Shown here: positions 32,952-41,587 of the stretch, piece after piece
Numbering within the stretch: the first letter of the stretch is position 1
Layout of the letters: each line of letters starts with the position of its first letter
Virus record (IMG/VR): IMGVR_UViG_3300042545_002007
Coordinates: 1 to 53,384 of that record
Source of the DNA: a virus
Strand: one strand, 5' to 3'
Length of the DNA: 53,384 nt
Program-made: the position numbers and the translations under genes
Notes under the pieces: model-generated
What the model saw: the letters and a program-made list of their open reading frames with translations, nothing else
The model's database searches: none
Told to the model about the DNA's origin: nothing

Positions 32952-35069
32952 ATGATTATCGCAGACAAAACCAACAAAGTTCAATTCAACGGCAACTTCG
33001 AGACTATTTCCGTAGGTATCGACGAGAAGAACATCGCTCACTTCTTCCGCATGATTGCCAATCTCTATCAAGACCCAACGATGGCAGTCCTTCGTGAAGT
33101 GGGTGCAAATTGCGTTGATGCTACTATCGAGGCAGGGACACAAGACCTCGGATGGGAATTGCATCTTCCCTCACGACTCGACGGCAATGTTCGTTTCGTT
33201 GACAATGGCGTGGGTATCTCTCACGATCAAATGATCCGCATTTACTCAATCATTGGGGCATCCAGCAAGCGCGGCAACAATGACCTCATTGGCGGGTTCG
33301 GCGTTGGCAAGTGGTCGCTTTGCTCGCTTGTGAATAACTTCCAAGCAATCTCCCGATTCAATGGCACAAAGTCGCAATACTTCATCTCCCTGCAATCAAA
33401 TGGACTTCCCGACATTCGACTGATTAAGAGCGAGGCAACTACTGAACGCAATGGCTTTGAGGTAAAGTTCCTTTGCCCTGATCGTCATGTTTCTCAATTC
33501 AACGAGAAGGTCGAAAGAGCTTACCGATTCTTCTCAATCAAGCCGCGAGTTTTCTGTGATGGCATTGCCAAGAATATCAACTTCACGCCTCAAGCTATGA
33601 CCTTTGATGGCGGCACAAGCAACTTCGCAATCTACGAGGGCAGTGGTTCTCCTGTCATTGTCATGGGAGGCGTGGGTTACAGCCTACCTGTTCAAACTCT
33701 CTTGGAGAATAAAAAGTTCGCCAAGTTCGATAGACTTCTCCGATGCAATCTTGTTATCCATGTTCCAATCGGTGAATACAGCATCACTCCATCCCGCGAG
33801 GCAATCCAACTGGATGACCTCACGATGACAAGGATGTTCACCAAGCTGGAACAGATCGTTGACTCCTTCCTGCCAAAAATGCAAGCCGACATGGACGCTT
33901 TCAAGGGCAACACTTGGGAAGCAAAGCTCAAGCTGAAAAGCCTCCGCGAATCTTTCACCTTCCTACCAGATACGCTCAAGCTCAACTGGAACGGCAAGCC
34001 TTTGACCGCAACTGCAATGCAGGTTAAGGATGCAAAGGTTAATCTGTATGCCACGGCATCATGGAACAAGAAAATCAATGTTAGCGAGGGAGAGAAGAAT
34101 GTTGAGCCGAATAAAAAAGCATTTTTATTCTTGGACGATTTGAAGGTGGGCGGCGTTGGTCGCGCAAAGCAAGTCATCCTCGAAAAGAAAAAGAATGATA
34201 GCTATGCCTCATACGCTTTCTACATCCTCAAGGATTCTGAAAAAGCCAAGTTCATTCAAGAAACTGGATGGGTGGGAGAGTTCGTGTTGACAAGTTCCCT
34301 GCCTAAAGTTCCAAGCAAGGGTAAGACCTCGACTTCAACTGGCGCAACTGCCAAAGGCACATTCCGTATGCGCTCTGGTCGCAACTATGGGTTTCACGAT
34401 TGCGTTGAGTTTTACAACGCCGCCTCGCACAAGGACACAGAAAAGTTCATCCTGTTCCCCTCGGTATCGAATAAGGTTTACGATCAACTTCAAGCAAATT
34501 ATGTTGACCCGATCATTGCGATTCTCTCTGACGAATCAAAGCAGAAGACTGCCGCCTTGTTCCTTCCAAAAGCCGATTATGACAAGTTCAATGATTCGAC
34601 TTTCGACGGCAAGCCTGTTGTTAAGTTCTGCAATCTTGTTCAAGACAAAAAATTTCAAGACCAGATCAACAAGGGAATCAATGCTATTTCTTGGGACAAC
34701 TTCAAGAGTAAGTTCCGCGATTTTTCTAAAAACTGGGAAATGCGCGGGTTGCCAGAAACTCTCAAGTCATTGGTTACGCTTCTCCCTGCCAATCATATTG
34801 TTGGCAAAGCAATGGCTACAATCAAGCCAATCATTCAAGATCAATCGAAGTGCATGGATAGTAAAACTATTAGCCTCATTCGCCTTGCCAATAAGTCATT
34901 CATTGCTGATGCTCAAGCATCTATCGACAAGGAAATGAGTGAGTTTACGAATCTTGTAAACGAGATCATTAAAAAGTATCCTCTCGTCTTGCCAGTTTCA
35001 GACGAATACAATCCAGACACTTACAAGAAAGCGCTCACAGATTATATCAACATGATTGATGCGTTGTAG
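32952..35069 (+). CDS. rIIA: rIIA-like GHKL ATPase
   Basis: A 705-residue protein. The N-terminal GHKL fold has the N box 'REVGANCVDA' (about residues 47-56), G1 'FVDNGVGIS' (about 81-89) and G2 'GGFGVGKWS' (about 114-122), which bind ATP. The context is that of T4 rIIA: same architecture and an adjacent rIIB-like gene. In T4 the rII proteins affect lysis timing and protect against prophage exclusion. The C-terminal two thirds are divergent. GC content and codon use differ from the AT-rich genes before 32.5 kb. The start follows an AC-rich leader without a Shine-Dalgarno. Confidence 0.85.
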   Translation: MIIADKTNKVQFNGNFETISVGIDEKNIAHFFRMIANLYQDPTMAVLREVGANCVDATIEAGTQDLGWELHLPSRLDGNVRFVDNGVGISHDQMIRIYSIIGASSKRGNNDLIGGFGVGKWSLCSLVNNFQAISRFNGTKSQYFISLQSNGLPDIRLIKSEATTERNGFEVKFLCPDRHVSQFNEKVERAYRFFSIKPRVFCDGIAKNINFTPQAMTFDGGTSNFAIYEGSGSPVIVMGGVGYSLPVQTLLENKKFAKFDRLLRCNLVIHVPIGEYSITPSREAIQLDDLTMTRMFTKLEQIVDSFLPKMQADMDAFKGNTWEAKLKLKSLRESFTFLPDTLKLNWNGKPLTATAMQVKDAKVNLYATASWNKKINVSEGEKNVEPNKKAFLFLDDLKVGGVGRAKQVILEKKKNDSYASYAFYILKDSEKAKFIQETGWVGEFVLTSSLPKVPSKGKTSTSTGATAKGTFRMRSGRNYGFHDCVEFYNAASHKDTEKFILFPSVSNKVYDQLQANYVDPIIAILSDESKQKTAALFLPKADYDKFNDSTFDGKPVVKFCNLVQDKKFQDQINKGINAISWDNFKSKFRDFSKNWEMRGLPETLKSLVTLLPANHIVGKAMATIKPIIQDQSKCMDSKTISLIRLANKSFIADAQASIDKEMSEFTNLVNEIIKKYPLVLPVSDEYNPDTYKKALTDYINMIDAL

Positions 35070-35107
35070 AATTAAAATTAAATAAAAATCATGGTTAGTG
35101 GTGGTTG

Positions 35108-35142
35108 GGGGCGCGGAGTGGTTGCCGCGCCCCTTCTTTTTG
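35108..35142 (+). terminator. intrinsic terminator after rIIA
   Basis: Stem GGGGCGCGG/CCGCGCCCC with an 8-nt loop, followed by TTCTTTTTG. Confidence 0.85.
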
Positions 35143-35159
35143 CTTTTCGCCCAGCTCAT

Positions 35160-35230
35160 GTAAGTATATCAACGCCAACGAGTTACGGGCCCCTCCGGCC
35201 CGCAAGTCCTTGGCTACCAACAACTTACGT
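35160..35230 (+). repeat. GC-palindrome intergenic element E2
   Basis: Plus orientation between rIIA and rIIB: GTAAGT arm, core ACGGGCCCCTCCGGCCCGCA, CAACAACTTACG arm. Confidence 0.8.
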
Positions 35231-35255
35231 ATTGAAAAAAAACTTGAAAAAAAAT

Positions 35256-35284
35256 TTGACACGCCAATCAAAAAGGTGCATATT
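35256..35284 (+). promoter_or_regulatory. sigma70-type promoter for rIIB
   Basis: TTGACA, 17 nt, CATATT, 9 nt before the ATG at 35294. A very short leader is expected. Confidence 0.78.
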
Positions 35285-35293
35285 GGTTTTGTT

Positions 35294-36187
35294 ATGAACA
35301 CAACTAACAACCAGACCAACCCATACGCAACTCAAGCTCTCATCGGACGCTTCGTGTCCAAGGAGCAAATCACGCTTATCTTCTCCGAGGATACTGCGGT
35401 CATCGACAACTCAAACCCCAAGTTCAACGACATTCTCCAACTCTGCAAAGAGGGCAAGTATGCAGAAGCGGCAGGACTCGCCACAATCAAGAATCAGATC
35501 AACCAGACCTTCGATGGTAGCGTCGAAGTTGTTGGCGGCGAGGTTTTGTATGATGGCAAGCCTCTCCACAATGTTATGTGCGAACGCATCCTCGACATTA
35601 TGCGCGAGGGACTGGACGCAACGGGACTTGTCAAGTTCCTTGAGAATGTGATGGAGAATCCATCCTACACGGCAGTTCAAGAACTCTACTTGTTCCTTGA
35701 GGCAAACCAAATCCCAATCACCGAGGATGGTCACTTCCTCGCGTGGAAAAAGATTCGCGGCAACTGGAAGGACATTCACTCCAACTCTGTTGACTACTCT
35801 GTTGGCGCAACGCCAACGATGAAGCGCAACGAGGTTGATCCAGACCGAGACAGGACTTGCTCAAATGGATTGCATTGTGCGGGATGGAGCTACCTGCCAC
35901 ACTTCGGTTCTAACTCCGATTCGACTGATCGAATTGTTATTGTCAAGGTGAATCCTGCTGATGTTATCGCAGTTCCCAAAGACTACAACAACGCCAAGAT
36001 GCGCGTTTGCCAGATGGAGGTCTTGCGCGAATACACAGACCGCAAGGTTGAGGCAGAAGAGTTTTCGCACTCTGTTGTTTCCTCTGATGGTGAACCTCTC
36101 TACACCGAAAACGACTTGGACGAGGCATACAGCAAAGGATATGAGGATGCCTACAATGAACTTGCGTGGGACGAGGAAGAAGATTGA
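35294..36187 (+). CDS. rIIB: rIIB-like protein
   Basis: A 297-residue protein. The C-terminal half matches rIIB closely: 'LVKFLENVMENPSYTAVQELYLFLE' (about residues 115-139), 'ITEDGHFLAWKKIRGNWKDIHSN' (about 145-167), 'DRTCSNGLHCAGWSYL' (about 194-209) and 'VVKVNPADVIAVPKDYNNAKMRV'-type segment. It is the partner of the rIIA-like gene upstream. The start is placed at ATG 35294 because the longer frame crosses the promoter. It ends with an acidic tail. Confidence 0.88.
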   Translation: MNTTNNQTNPYATQALIGRFVSKEQITLIFSEDTAVIDNSNPKFNDILQLCKEGKYAEAAGLATIKNQINQTFDGSVEVVGGEVLYDGKPLHNVMCERILDIMREGLDATGLVKFLENVMENPSYTAVQELYLFLEANQIPITEDGHFLAWKKIRGNWKDIHSNSVDYSVGATPTMKRNEVDPDRDRTCSNGLHCAGWSYLPHFGSNSDSTDRIVIVKVNPADVIAVPKDYNNAKMRVCQMEVLREYTDRKVEAEEFSHSVVSSDGEPLYTENDLDEAYSKGYEDAYNELAWDEEED

Positions 36188-36213
36188 GAGATAAACTCAT
36201 ACTGAAGAAAGAA

Positions 36214-36243
36214 ATGGGGGGCGCAAGCCTCCCATTTTTTTTG
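36214..36243 (+). terminator. intrinsic terminator after rIIB
   Basis: Stem ATGGGGGGC/GCCTCCCAT with a GCAA tetraloop and eight T residues. Confidence 0.9.
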
Positions 36244-36280
36244 TATTTTTATTCTTTAAGGTTGCAAACTGGCACCTTTA

Positions 36281-36349
36281 TAAGTCATTCAATATCAACA
36301 GGTTACGGGCCCCTCCGGCCCGCAAGCGCCTCAGTATCAATAACTTAAC
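36281..36349 (+). repeat. GC-palindrome intergenic element E3
   Basis: Plus orientation, downstream of the rIIB terminator; core ACGGGCCCCTCCGGCCCGCA. Confidence 0.78.
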
Positions 36350-36366
36350 AATCCTATACTTTATAC

Positions 36367-36395
36367 TTGCATTCACATTAAAATTCATTTATATT
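36367..36395 (+). promoter_or_regulatory. sigma70-type promoter
   Basis: TTGCAT, 17 nt, TATATT. The ATG at 36402 lies 6 nt after the -10 box, predicting a leaderless mRNA. Confidence 0.7.
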
Positions 36396-36401
36396 ATGGG
36401 T

Positions 36402-36731
36402 ATGTCAAAACAACGAGGAAGAAAGCCAGGGTCAGTTAGCTTCATGCAAGTTGAACTGAGTGAACTAAACAGAGTATTGAAACCAGATGCAAAAGTCATT
36501 TTGTCTATCCGATACGCACAACTTGTTGGACTTAACGGGAAGGCTGTTAGTTCTAACTTGGATGTTGTCACGCATTGCGTGAGTAGCGGTAAGGCAGAGA
36601 TGCAACTTGTTGACTTCGGAAATGATGAGCCGGATTCTCCAAAGGCTAACAAAGTAAAAGAAGAGCCAAAGGATGACGACCATATTTCCCCACAGGCAGA
36701 GCTGGAAACATTTGACGAAAACCCATTTTAA
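36402..36731 (+). CDS. hypothetical protein
   Basis: A 109-residue protein. The start is chosen at ATG 36402 (MSKQRGRKPGS) because the ATG at 36396 touches the -10 box. It has a basic N-terminus, a beta-like core (VILSIRYAQLVGLNG) and an acidic C-terminal tail (EEPKDDDH). It may bind DNA or RNA, but no family is recognised. Followed 12 nt later by another gene in the same unit. Confidence 0.65.
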   Translation: MSKQRGRKPGSVSFMQVELSELNRVLKPDAKVILSIRYAQLVGLNGKAVSSNLDVVTHCVSSGKAEMQLVDFGNDEPDSPKANKVKEEPKDDDHISPQAELETFDENPF

Positions 36732-36743
36732 TTAAATAAAAAT

Positions 36744-37052
36744 ATGAAACCAGAAATACCAAACTCAACATTGTCAATCAAAAATCTACGGCAGCGCGGC
36801 TGGAAAGTTCGCGTCCTGCATCAGCGCAATTATTTTTTGCGTGATCGCTTTAATGGAAGTTCTTCCGAGGTTTCAGCCAAGGGGGGCATTACCGAAATTC
36901 AGCTAACCAGTCCAGATAAAACATTCAATGTGTCTGGCAAGGCAGTTTGCTCTGAGCAGGAAAACTACAGCAGGAAAGTTGGAAATTCAATTGCATTGGG
37001 CAGGGCATGGAAGAAGTATGAGTCTCTATTAGACGCGACAATCAATCTATAA
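36744..37052 (+). CDS. hypothetical protein
   Basis: A 102-residue basic protein with an N-terminal 'LRQRGWKVRVLHQRNY' and a C-terminal helix. It is second in the transcription unit starting at 36402. The overall pattern is of a small nucleic-acid-associated phage protein, not identified. Confidence 0.62.
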   Translation: MKPEIPNSTLSIKNLRQRGWKVRVLHQRNYFLRDRFNGSSSEVSAKGGITEIQLTSPDKTFNVSGKAVCSEQENYSRKVGNSIALGRAWKKYESLLDATINL

Positions 37053-37079
37053 AATTATTCGGATTTAGAATAAAATTAT

Positions 37080-37108
37080 TTGACTATTGTATAAAAACCA
37101 ACTACTAT
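37080..37108 (+). promoter_or_regulatory. sigma70-type promoter for the RuvB-like gene
   Basis: TTGACT, 17-nt spacer starting ATTGTATAAAA, TACTAT, 8 nt before ATG 37117. The same spacer recurs in promoters at 43857 and 46371. Confidence 0.75.
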
Positions 37109-37116
37109 ATTAAACC

Positions 37117-38127
37117 ATGAACGATACAAACACAACCCAAGAAGAGAAAGATCATTTCGCCCACTTGATCGGACAGAACAAATTGAAAGCGCAACTTCGC
37201 TTTTATCTCAACTCTTTCCGCGAGACTCAAATTCTGCCAACCATTCTTTTGGTAGGCGGTAGAGGTTCTGGCAAAACAGAGTTCGCTGTTTCCCTCGCAA
37301 GGAATCTTCGACTCGACGCTATGGGAGGTCGCCCAAAGCCTTTGCTGACAGTCAATTCCAGCACAGTTAAGAATGTGAGACAATTCGTGGAAGACATTGT
37401 TCTCAAGTATGTTAATGACCAAACTTTGACAGTTTTTTTTGATGAGTGTCATGCTCTTCCAGAAAGCGTTCAAACTTCACTGCTTACAATCCTTAATCCA
37501 AACAAGAAGAATAGTAACTTGTTTCGATATGAAGATTCAGAAATTCTTTTTGACTTCAAGAAGGTGAGCTTTGTATTCGCCACTACTGATCCGCAAAAAT
37601 TGGTGGGGCCTTTCAAAGATCGTTGCCGTATTCTTCACATGGACGAATACGAGTATTCAGACCTTGGAAGGATTGTCCGCGAGAATCTTGATGAGGGCTT
37701 GGAGATTCCAGAAGATGTAATGCCTCATGTTGCTTCGGTATGCCGTGGCAATGCGCGTAACGCTGTATTGATGGCAAAGGATAACATCGTCCAGTATATG
37801 AAGGGCGGCAAGGTTTCAAAACTTTGCCAGAAACATTGGGAAACTCTCTGCGAGGTTCTTGGTATCATGCCTATGGGTCTTGAGAGTTCCGAGGTTCAAG
37901 TTCTCAAGGCATTGAGCGAGTTCCCTACTGGTTGCTCCCTCAACAACTTGTCAGCAAAGACAGGGTTCACACGGCAAGCCATCATGCTTGAGTTTGAGTC
38001 CTATCTTGTCAAGAAAGGTCTGATGCAGATTAAAGCTGGCGGCAGGGAGATCACAGCAAACGGCAAAGAGTATCTCCGCAAGTATGTTTTCAAGAATGAG
38101 GGAGGGTTTACTGATGCAACAGCGTAG
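37117..38127 (+). CDS. ruvB: RuvB-like Holliday junction helicase ATPase
   Basis: A 336-residue AAA+ protein. It begins with the RuvB-like 'FAHLIGQNKLKAQLRFYL' (about residues 15-32), Walker A 'GGRGSGKTE' (about 47-55), Walker B 'VFFDECHALP' (about 105-114), sensor 1 'FVFATTDP' (about 152-159) and arginine-finger region 'FKDRCRILHMDEY'. The C-terminal winged helix (about 262-330) is retained. In bacteria RuvB drives branch migration with RuvA; no RuvA is seen, so the phage enzyme may use the host's. Confidence 0.88.
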   Translation: MNDTNTTQEEKDHFAHLIGQNKLKAQLRFYLNSFRETQILPTILLVGGRGSGKTEFAVSLARNLRLDAMGGRPKPLLTVNSSTVKNVRQFVEDIVLKYVNDQTLTVFFDECHALPESVQTSLLTILNPNKKNSNLFRYEDSEILFDFKKVSFVFATTDPQKLVGPFKDRCRILHMDEYEYSDLGRIVRENLDEGLEIPEDVMPHVASVCRGNARNAVLMAKDNIVQYMKGGKVSKLCQKHWETLCEVLGIMPMGLESSEVQVLKALSEFPTGCSLNNLSAKTGFTRQAIMLEFESYLVKKGLMQIKAGGREITANGKEYLRKYVFKNEGGFTDATA

Positions 38128-38695
38128 AACAACTCAATTGCAAAATCTGCAAGATGGTGCTCCGTTCATCGTAGAATCTCTTAAAGATACATTCAAGCTA
38201 ATGTATCTCATCAGAGGCGGCGAGTCAACCTGCAAGGTGCAGGGATACAAACAAACAGATGCAGGGGGCTATTCACCATTCGTTGACTTCTTCGCTCCAG
38301 CCACAATGGTCTCTTATGATGTGGGGAGGCAAAAGCTACCAATCAATAAGGAGGGCATGATAACAATTCCAAAAGAAATTTTAAATACAATTTTAAATGA
38401 AAAAAAAGAAGAAGAAAAAGAAGTAAAACCTAAAACAAAGAAAGTAAAGAAAATGAGCATTGAGAATGTTAAACATACAAAAGTGGGCGCGGGTCGCCCA
38501 AAGAAGCACGCAATTCAATTGCCTCGCCATGAAGAGTTTACAGTAGGGCATATCGCTGCTAAACTTGGAGTAAAGAAGTTCGTTATCAATAATGAGATTG
38601 CAAAGATTCAGCGCGAGAATCCAGACACAATACAGATTGTTGGCACAAAGCCACAAGGCAAGGGCAAGCCAGCCCGAGTATTCAAGCTATCTTGA
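38114..38695 (+). CDS. hypothetical basic DNA-binding-like protein
   Basis: A 193-residue protein starting at ATG 38114, 14 nt inside the RuvB-like gene. The N-terminal third is a small beta domain. A lysine-rich linker (about 102-135) leads to an 'AGRPKKH' AT-hook-like motif and a C-terminal winged-helix-like region ('EFTVGHIAAKLGVKKFVINNEIAKIQ', about 146-171). A role with DNA near the branch-migration ATPase is plausible. Confidence 0.62.
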   Translation: MQQRRTTQLQNLQDGAPFIVESLKDTFKLMYLIRGGESTCKVQGYKQTDAGGYSPFVDFFAPATMVSYDVGRQKLPINKEGMITIPKEILNTILNEKKEEEKEVKPKTKKVKKMSIENVKHTKVGAGRPKKHAIQLPRHEEFTVGHIAAKLGVKKFVINNEIAKIQRENPDTIQIVGTKPQGKGKPARVFKLS

Positions 38696-38769
38696 GAATT
38701 TGAGGATTGGGGGTTGGGCGTCATCCTGTCAAAATAAAACGCCAGATTTAAATTAAAAAAAAAAAAAAT

Positions 38770-38961
38770 ATGCAACAACATCTAATCAATTCAAGCGTTA
38801 AGAAGGCTATAGTTTATTTGACATCAAGTCAAATGCCTAATGTAGAGAATTTTGATTTTGTATTGGATTTGGTTAATACCTGCGAGCTGGAAGAGGCAAG
38901 GGCTCTCCTTTATGATAATTACTATCAAGAAATCTTAGATTGGTTGCAGTATAATTCATGA
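38770..38961 (+). CDS. small acidic hypothetical protein
   Basis: A 63-residue, helix-rich acidic protein following a poly-A leader. There is no motif. It ends 10 nt before element E4. Confidence 0.55.
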   Translation: MQQHLINSSVKKAIVYLTSSQMPNVENFDFVLDLVNTCELEEARALLYDNYYQEILDWLQYNS

Positions 38962-38970
38962 CGCAAAGCC

Positions 38971-39034
38971 TTGTAACTCAGTGAGTTACGGGCCCCTCCG
39001 GCCCGCAAGTACTTCTGGTTGAACAACTTGCACG
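38971..39034 (+). repeat. GC-palindrome intergenic element E4
   Basis: Plus orientation; GTAACTCAGTGAGTTAC arm is a perfect hairpin, core ACGGGCCCCTCCGGCCCGCA, then GAACAACTTGCACG. Confidence 0.78.
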
Positions 39035-39057
39035 AGGAATATTCTATAAAAAATTCA

Positions 39058-39086
39058 TTGACGCATCCATCAAAAACGCATACCTT
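39058..39086 (+). promoter_or_regulatory. sigma70-type promoter
   Basis: TTGACG, 17 nt, TACCTT, 8 nt before ATG 39095; leaderless or nearly so. Confidence 0.75.
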
Positions 39087-39094
39087 GATTGAGT

Positions 39095-39805
39095 ATGTCA
39101 ACCACTACACTACCAACAACCACAATCGCCCGAATAGACGCAACCGAAGCAGAGGCTTTCTTTGCTTCATTGACAAAAAATGAGATCGACTTCCAGACCG
39201 CTTACTGGTCTGCTCTCAAGCCAATCAACGATACGGAAATTTTTCAGCGTTTCCTTTTCGCCTTTACAAGCGTCCATACCTCTTGGGAGTCCAATATCAA
39301 AGCGTATTCTCTCATCAAAAACTGGTGGGAGTGGATGAACAACTGGCAGGCTCTTGAGGATCGCTTGAGGGAGAGTGGCGCAGGGCTGTATAACAATCGC
39401 GTAAAGTTTATCAAGCAGTTCTCAATCAAGTATTGGAGCAACCCATCCTTCTACAAGAAAGCAGAAGGCGAGTCTTGGACTGAATATCGCAATCGTATCG
39501 AGGATACTATTCTTGGTTTGGGTATGGCAAAATCCAGCTTCAGCATCGAGATGCTCTACCCATCAGAAGCAGAGATCACTTGCCTTGATACTCACCTATT
39601 CCAACTTTACGGACTGGATCAAACAAAGCACAGAAACAAATATCAAGAGATCGAGCATCATTGGGTCAGAATGTGTTTCGAGTATAATGTTTCCTGCTAT
39701 GTTGCGCGTTGCATTTATTGGGATAGAAAACAAGGCTATACAAACTCGCGCTACTGGTCTTATGTTCTTGAGGAGGGAGACTTTACAGATGAGATTCAAT
39801 ACTAA
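39095..39805 (+). CDS. HhH-GPD-like DNA glycosylase (tentative)
   Basis: A 236-residue protein. The start is ATG 39095, since the earlier in-frame TTG lies next to the -10 box. The region 'EDTILGLGMAKSSFSIEML' (about residues 138-156) resembles the helix-hairpin-helix and 'ITCLDTHLFQLYGL' (about 164-177) the VDTHV catalytic-Asp segment of EndoIII/AGOG-type base-excision glycosylases. The fit is moderate and no iron-sulfur cysteines are seen. A DNA repair role would match UvsE. Confidence 0.55.
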   Translation: MSTTTLPTTTIARIDATEAEAFFASLTKNEIDFQTAYWSALKPINDTEIFQRFLFAFTSVHTSWESNIKAYSLIKNWWEWMNNWQALEDRLRESGAGLYNNRVKFIKQFSIKYWSNPSFYKKAEGESWTEYRNRIEDTILGLGMAKSSFSIEMLYPSEAEITCLDTHLFQLYGLDQTKHRNKYQEIEHHWVRMCFEYNVSCYVARCIYWDRKQGYTNSRYWSYVLEEGDFTDEIQY

Positions 39806-39831
39806 CAACAAAACCAAAACAACAAACCAAA

Positions 39832-39906
39832 ATGGAAACAACAAACCCGTCATTCGCACTAATCGTAATTCTTGGAATCATTCTATCAACCTTCATAAAA
39901 TGGTAG
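39832..39906 (+). CDS. tiny single-pass membrane peptide
   Basis: A 24-residue peptide, METTNPS followed by a hydrophobic helix (FALIVILGIILSTFI) and KW. It starts 26 nt after the previous gene with an A/C-rich leader. Same plan as peptides at 29986, 47194, 49941 and 51953. Confidence 0.45.
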   Translation: METTNPSFALIVILGIILSTFIKW

Positions 39907-39907
39907 C

Positions 39908-39936
39908 TTGACAAAACAATAAATTTAAATTAGATT
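39908..39936 (+). promoter_or_regulatory. sigma70-type promoter
   Basis: TTGACA, 17 nt, TAGATT, with a leader of about 30 nt rich in A and C before ATG 39975. Confidence 0.75.
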
Positions 39937-39974
39937 AAATACTCAACCGACAATACAACCAAACTAAACCTAAA

Positions 39975-40241
39975 ATGGGGATGCTCGAAACACAAATCAA
40001 ACGGATTCCAGAAGGCAAAACCAAATCTGAATACATTCAGAAACTATTGAGCCAACTGGAGGATCACTTCTCTGATTATGAAAATTCCTGCGAATCTTAC
40101 GAAGTAAAAACACTCACAGAAGAAAACTTCGATGAGGTATGGAAAGTCCAAGACACATACAAGGACACGCCAGAGATCAAAGAGAAATATAAAAACCTTG
40201 CCAAAGAAGGACAGCTCATCTACATTGAAATAGATTACTAA
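39975..40241 (+). CDS. hypothetical protein
   Basis: An 88-residue, strongly charged, helical protein (many Glu and Lys). No recognised family. It forms a single-gene unit between its promoter and element E5. Confidence 0.6.
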   Translation: MGMLETQIKRIPEGKTKSEYIQKLLSQLEDHFSDYENSCESYEVKTLTEENFDEVWKVQDTYKDTPEIKEKYKNLAKEGQLIYIEIDY

Positions 40242-40272
40242 AGCAAATTAATAAAAACAAGTAAGCCAACCC

Positions 40273-40343
40273 TTAAGTTGTTGAGTATCAGCGACTTAGG
40301 GGCCCCTCCGGCCCGCAAGTACCTGGGCGGCAACAAGTTATGT
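40273..40343 (+). repeat. GC-palindrome intergenic element E5
   Basis: Plus orientation; TTAAGTTGTTGAGTATCAGC arm, core TAGGGGCCCCTCCGGCCCGC, CAACAAGTTATG arm. Confidence 0.78.
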
Positions 40344-40357
40344 AGTATAAAATCCGC

Positions 40358-40386
40358 TTGACAAGTTAATAAAATTACCCTACATT
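40358..40386 (+). promoter_or_regulatory. sigma70-type promoter
   Basis: TTGACA, 17 nt, TACATT, then a leader of about 15 nt ending ACCAACCAAACC before ATG 40408. Confidence 0.78.
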
Positions 40387-40407
40387 GGATACTCAACCAA
40401 CCAAACC

Positions 40408-40674
40408 ATGTCAACCACCAAAATTCAAAATGCTATTGATTCTTGCTTGGGCGAGGATCAAGAAATTACTTTAGCCACTGGCTACGAAGATGCCTTTGTT
40501 GGCATCGCCACTCAATTCAACAGCGTCTTTGCCGTCTATGATCGCGCCAAGTGCATCGACATTCTTGCAAAAGATATGTCTTATGATGAAGCCGAAGAAT
40601 ACTTCCAATTTAATGTTGAGGGAGCTTGGGTGGGAGAAAGCACTCCTGCTTTTATTTGCTTTGAAAGGAACTAA
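40408..40674 (+). CDS. hypothetical protein
   Basis: An 88-residue acidic protein with short alpha/beta segments (YDRAKCIDILAKDM) and no motif. First gene of a probable operon running to 41746. Confidence 0.62.
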   Translation: MSTTKIQNAIDSCLGEDQEITLATGYEDAFVGIATQFNSVFAVYDRAKCIDILAKDMSYDEAEEYFQFNVEGAWVGESTPAFICFERN

Positions 40675-40675
40675 A

Positions 40676-41035
40676 ATGACGCCATACAAACACGCTCAAA
40701 GTTCTGCCGCCAAATGGGGAGGTGAGCCAGAAGATTACATCGCCCTGCACGACTGGTTTGACGAAACCAAAGCATTCACAGGGGACTGGACACATAGGGC
40801 ATTGAGGCATCACTCTGCTGGCATCCAATGGTCAATCGAAAAGTTTGGACATACGATCACCAACTCCAAGGGTCAAAAAATTCCTACAAAACTTTTATCT
40901 GAACAGCATCTCATGGAGGATTGCGGATTCATCCCAACTCCAAAAGATTATCTTTCCCCCTTGACAAAACATCCAGAAAAGTGGATGCTACAAGTCGGAA
41001 AAACAACCAAAACACAAACCCTCGAAATAAAATAA
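40676..41035 (+). CDS. DUF6915-like protein
   Basis: A 119-residue protein with 'PYKHAQSSAAKWGGEPEDYIALHDWFDETKA' at residues 3-33 and 'HRALRHHSAGI', 'IPTKLLSEQHLMEDCGFIPTPKDYL', which match the DUF6915 pattern seen in phages and bacteria. The His-rich central helix could bind metal. Function unknown. It starts 1 nt after the preceding stop. Confidence 0.72.
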   Translation: MTPYKHAQSSAAKWGGEPEDYIALHDWFDETKAFTGDWTHRALRHHSAGIQWSIEKFGHTITNSKGQKIPTKLLSEQHLMEDCGFIPTPKDYLSPLTKHPEKWMLQVGKTTKTQTLEIK

Positions 41036-41054
41036 AAATAGAAAAAATACCATT

Positions 41055-41375
41055 ATGAACATCAAACCATTAAGCAAAGCAATCTACAACAAAGCCAAAG
41101 AGCTTGGAATCGAAACCATCGTCCTTAACTTCAGCGGAGGCGACGATAATGGCTATCTTGAGGTTGGCATGACGCCAAAGTTTATCGAGTCCTTTGCCAC
41201 AGAAATCGAAGATTGGGTATGGGAGGTTTACGATTATTCTGGAGCTGGTGATGGCAACAGCTACGGCGACAACATCGAGTATAATCTTAAAAACGGCACA
41301 GCGCAAACCGAAGAGTGGTATATGATAAGGCAAGCTGGCGAATCCGATGTACGCAATTTGCAGATAGAAGCATAG
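41055..41375 (+). CDS. hypothetical protein (DUF6878-like, tentative)
   Basis: A 106-residue acidic protein with an 'IVLNFSGGDDNGYLE' strand-turn segment (residues 21-35) and a Gly/Asp-rich middle. This resembles the small DUF6878 group, but the match is from memory only. Third gene of the operon. Confidence 0.5.
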   Translation: MNIKPLSKAIYNKAKELGIETIVLNFSGGDDNGYLEVGMTPKFIESFATEIEDWVWEVYDYSGAGDGNSYGDNIEYNLKNGTAQTEEWYMIRQAGESDVRNLQIEA

Positions 41376-41388
41376 GAGAAGAACTAAA

Positions 41389-41586
41389 ATGAAAAAAGAT
41401 ATAGCAGAAGTTTTAGGAATGTTATTTGGAGGATTTTTATTTGTGGCGGCTTATTCAGCCATTGTGCCGCTTGCAATTATCTGGTCATTGAATGAGTTAT
41501 TCCGTCTTGGGATACCATTCACCTTCTGGACATGGCTTGCCGCCTTCCTTCTTCTTGGATCGATTAAAATTAAATCAAATAAATAA
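41389..41586 (+). CDS. small membrane protein
   Basis: A 65-residue protein with two hydrophobic segments (about residues 8-31 and 40-58) and a basic C-terminus, so probably two membrane passes. It lies in the operon upstream of a further short gene. No holin family is recognised, though size would allow it. Confidence 0.6.
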   Translation: MKKDIAEVLGMLFGGFLFVAAYSAIVPLAIIWSLNELFRLGIPFTFWTWLAAFLLLGSIKIKSNK

Positions 41587-41587
41587 T

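Noticed and set aside
33692-34177. Long minus-strand frame inside rIIA
   Set aside because: A shadow of the rIIA frame: composition mirrors the coding strand and no start signals exist.
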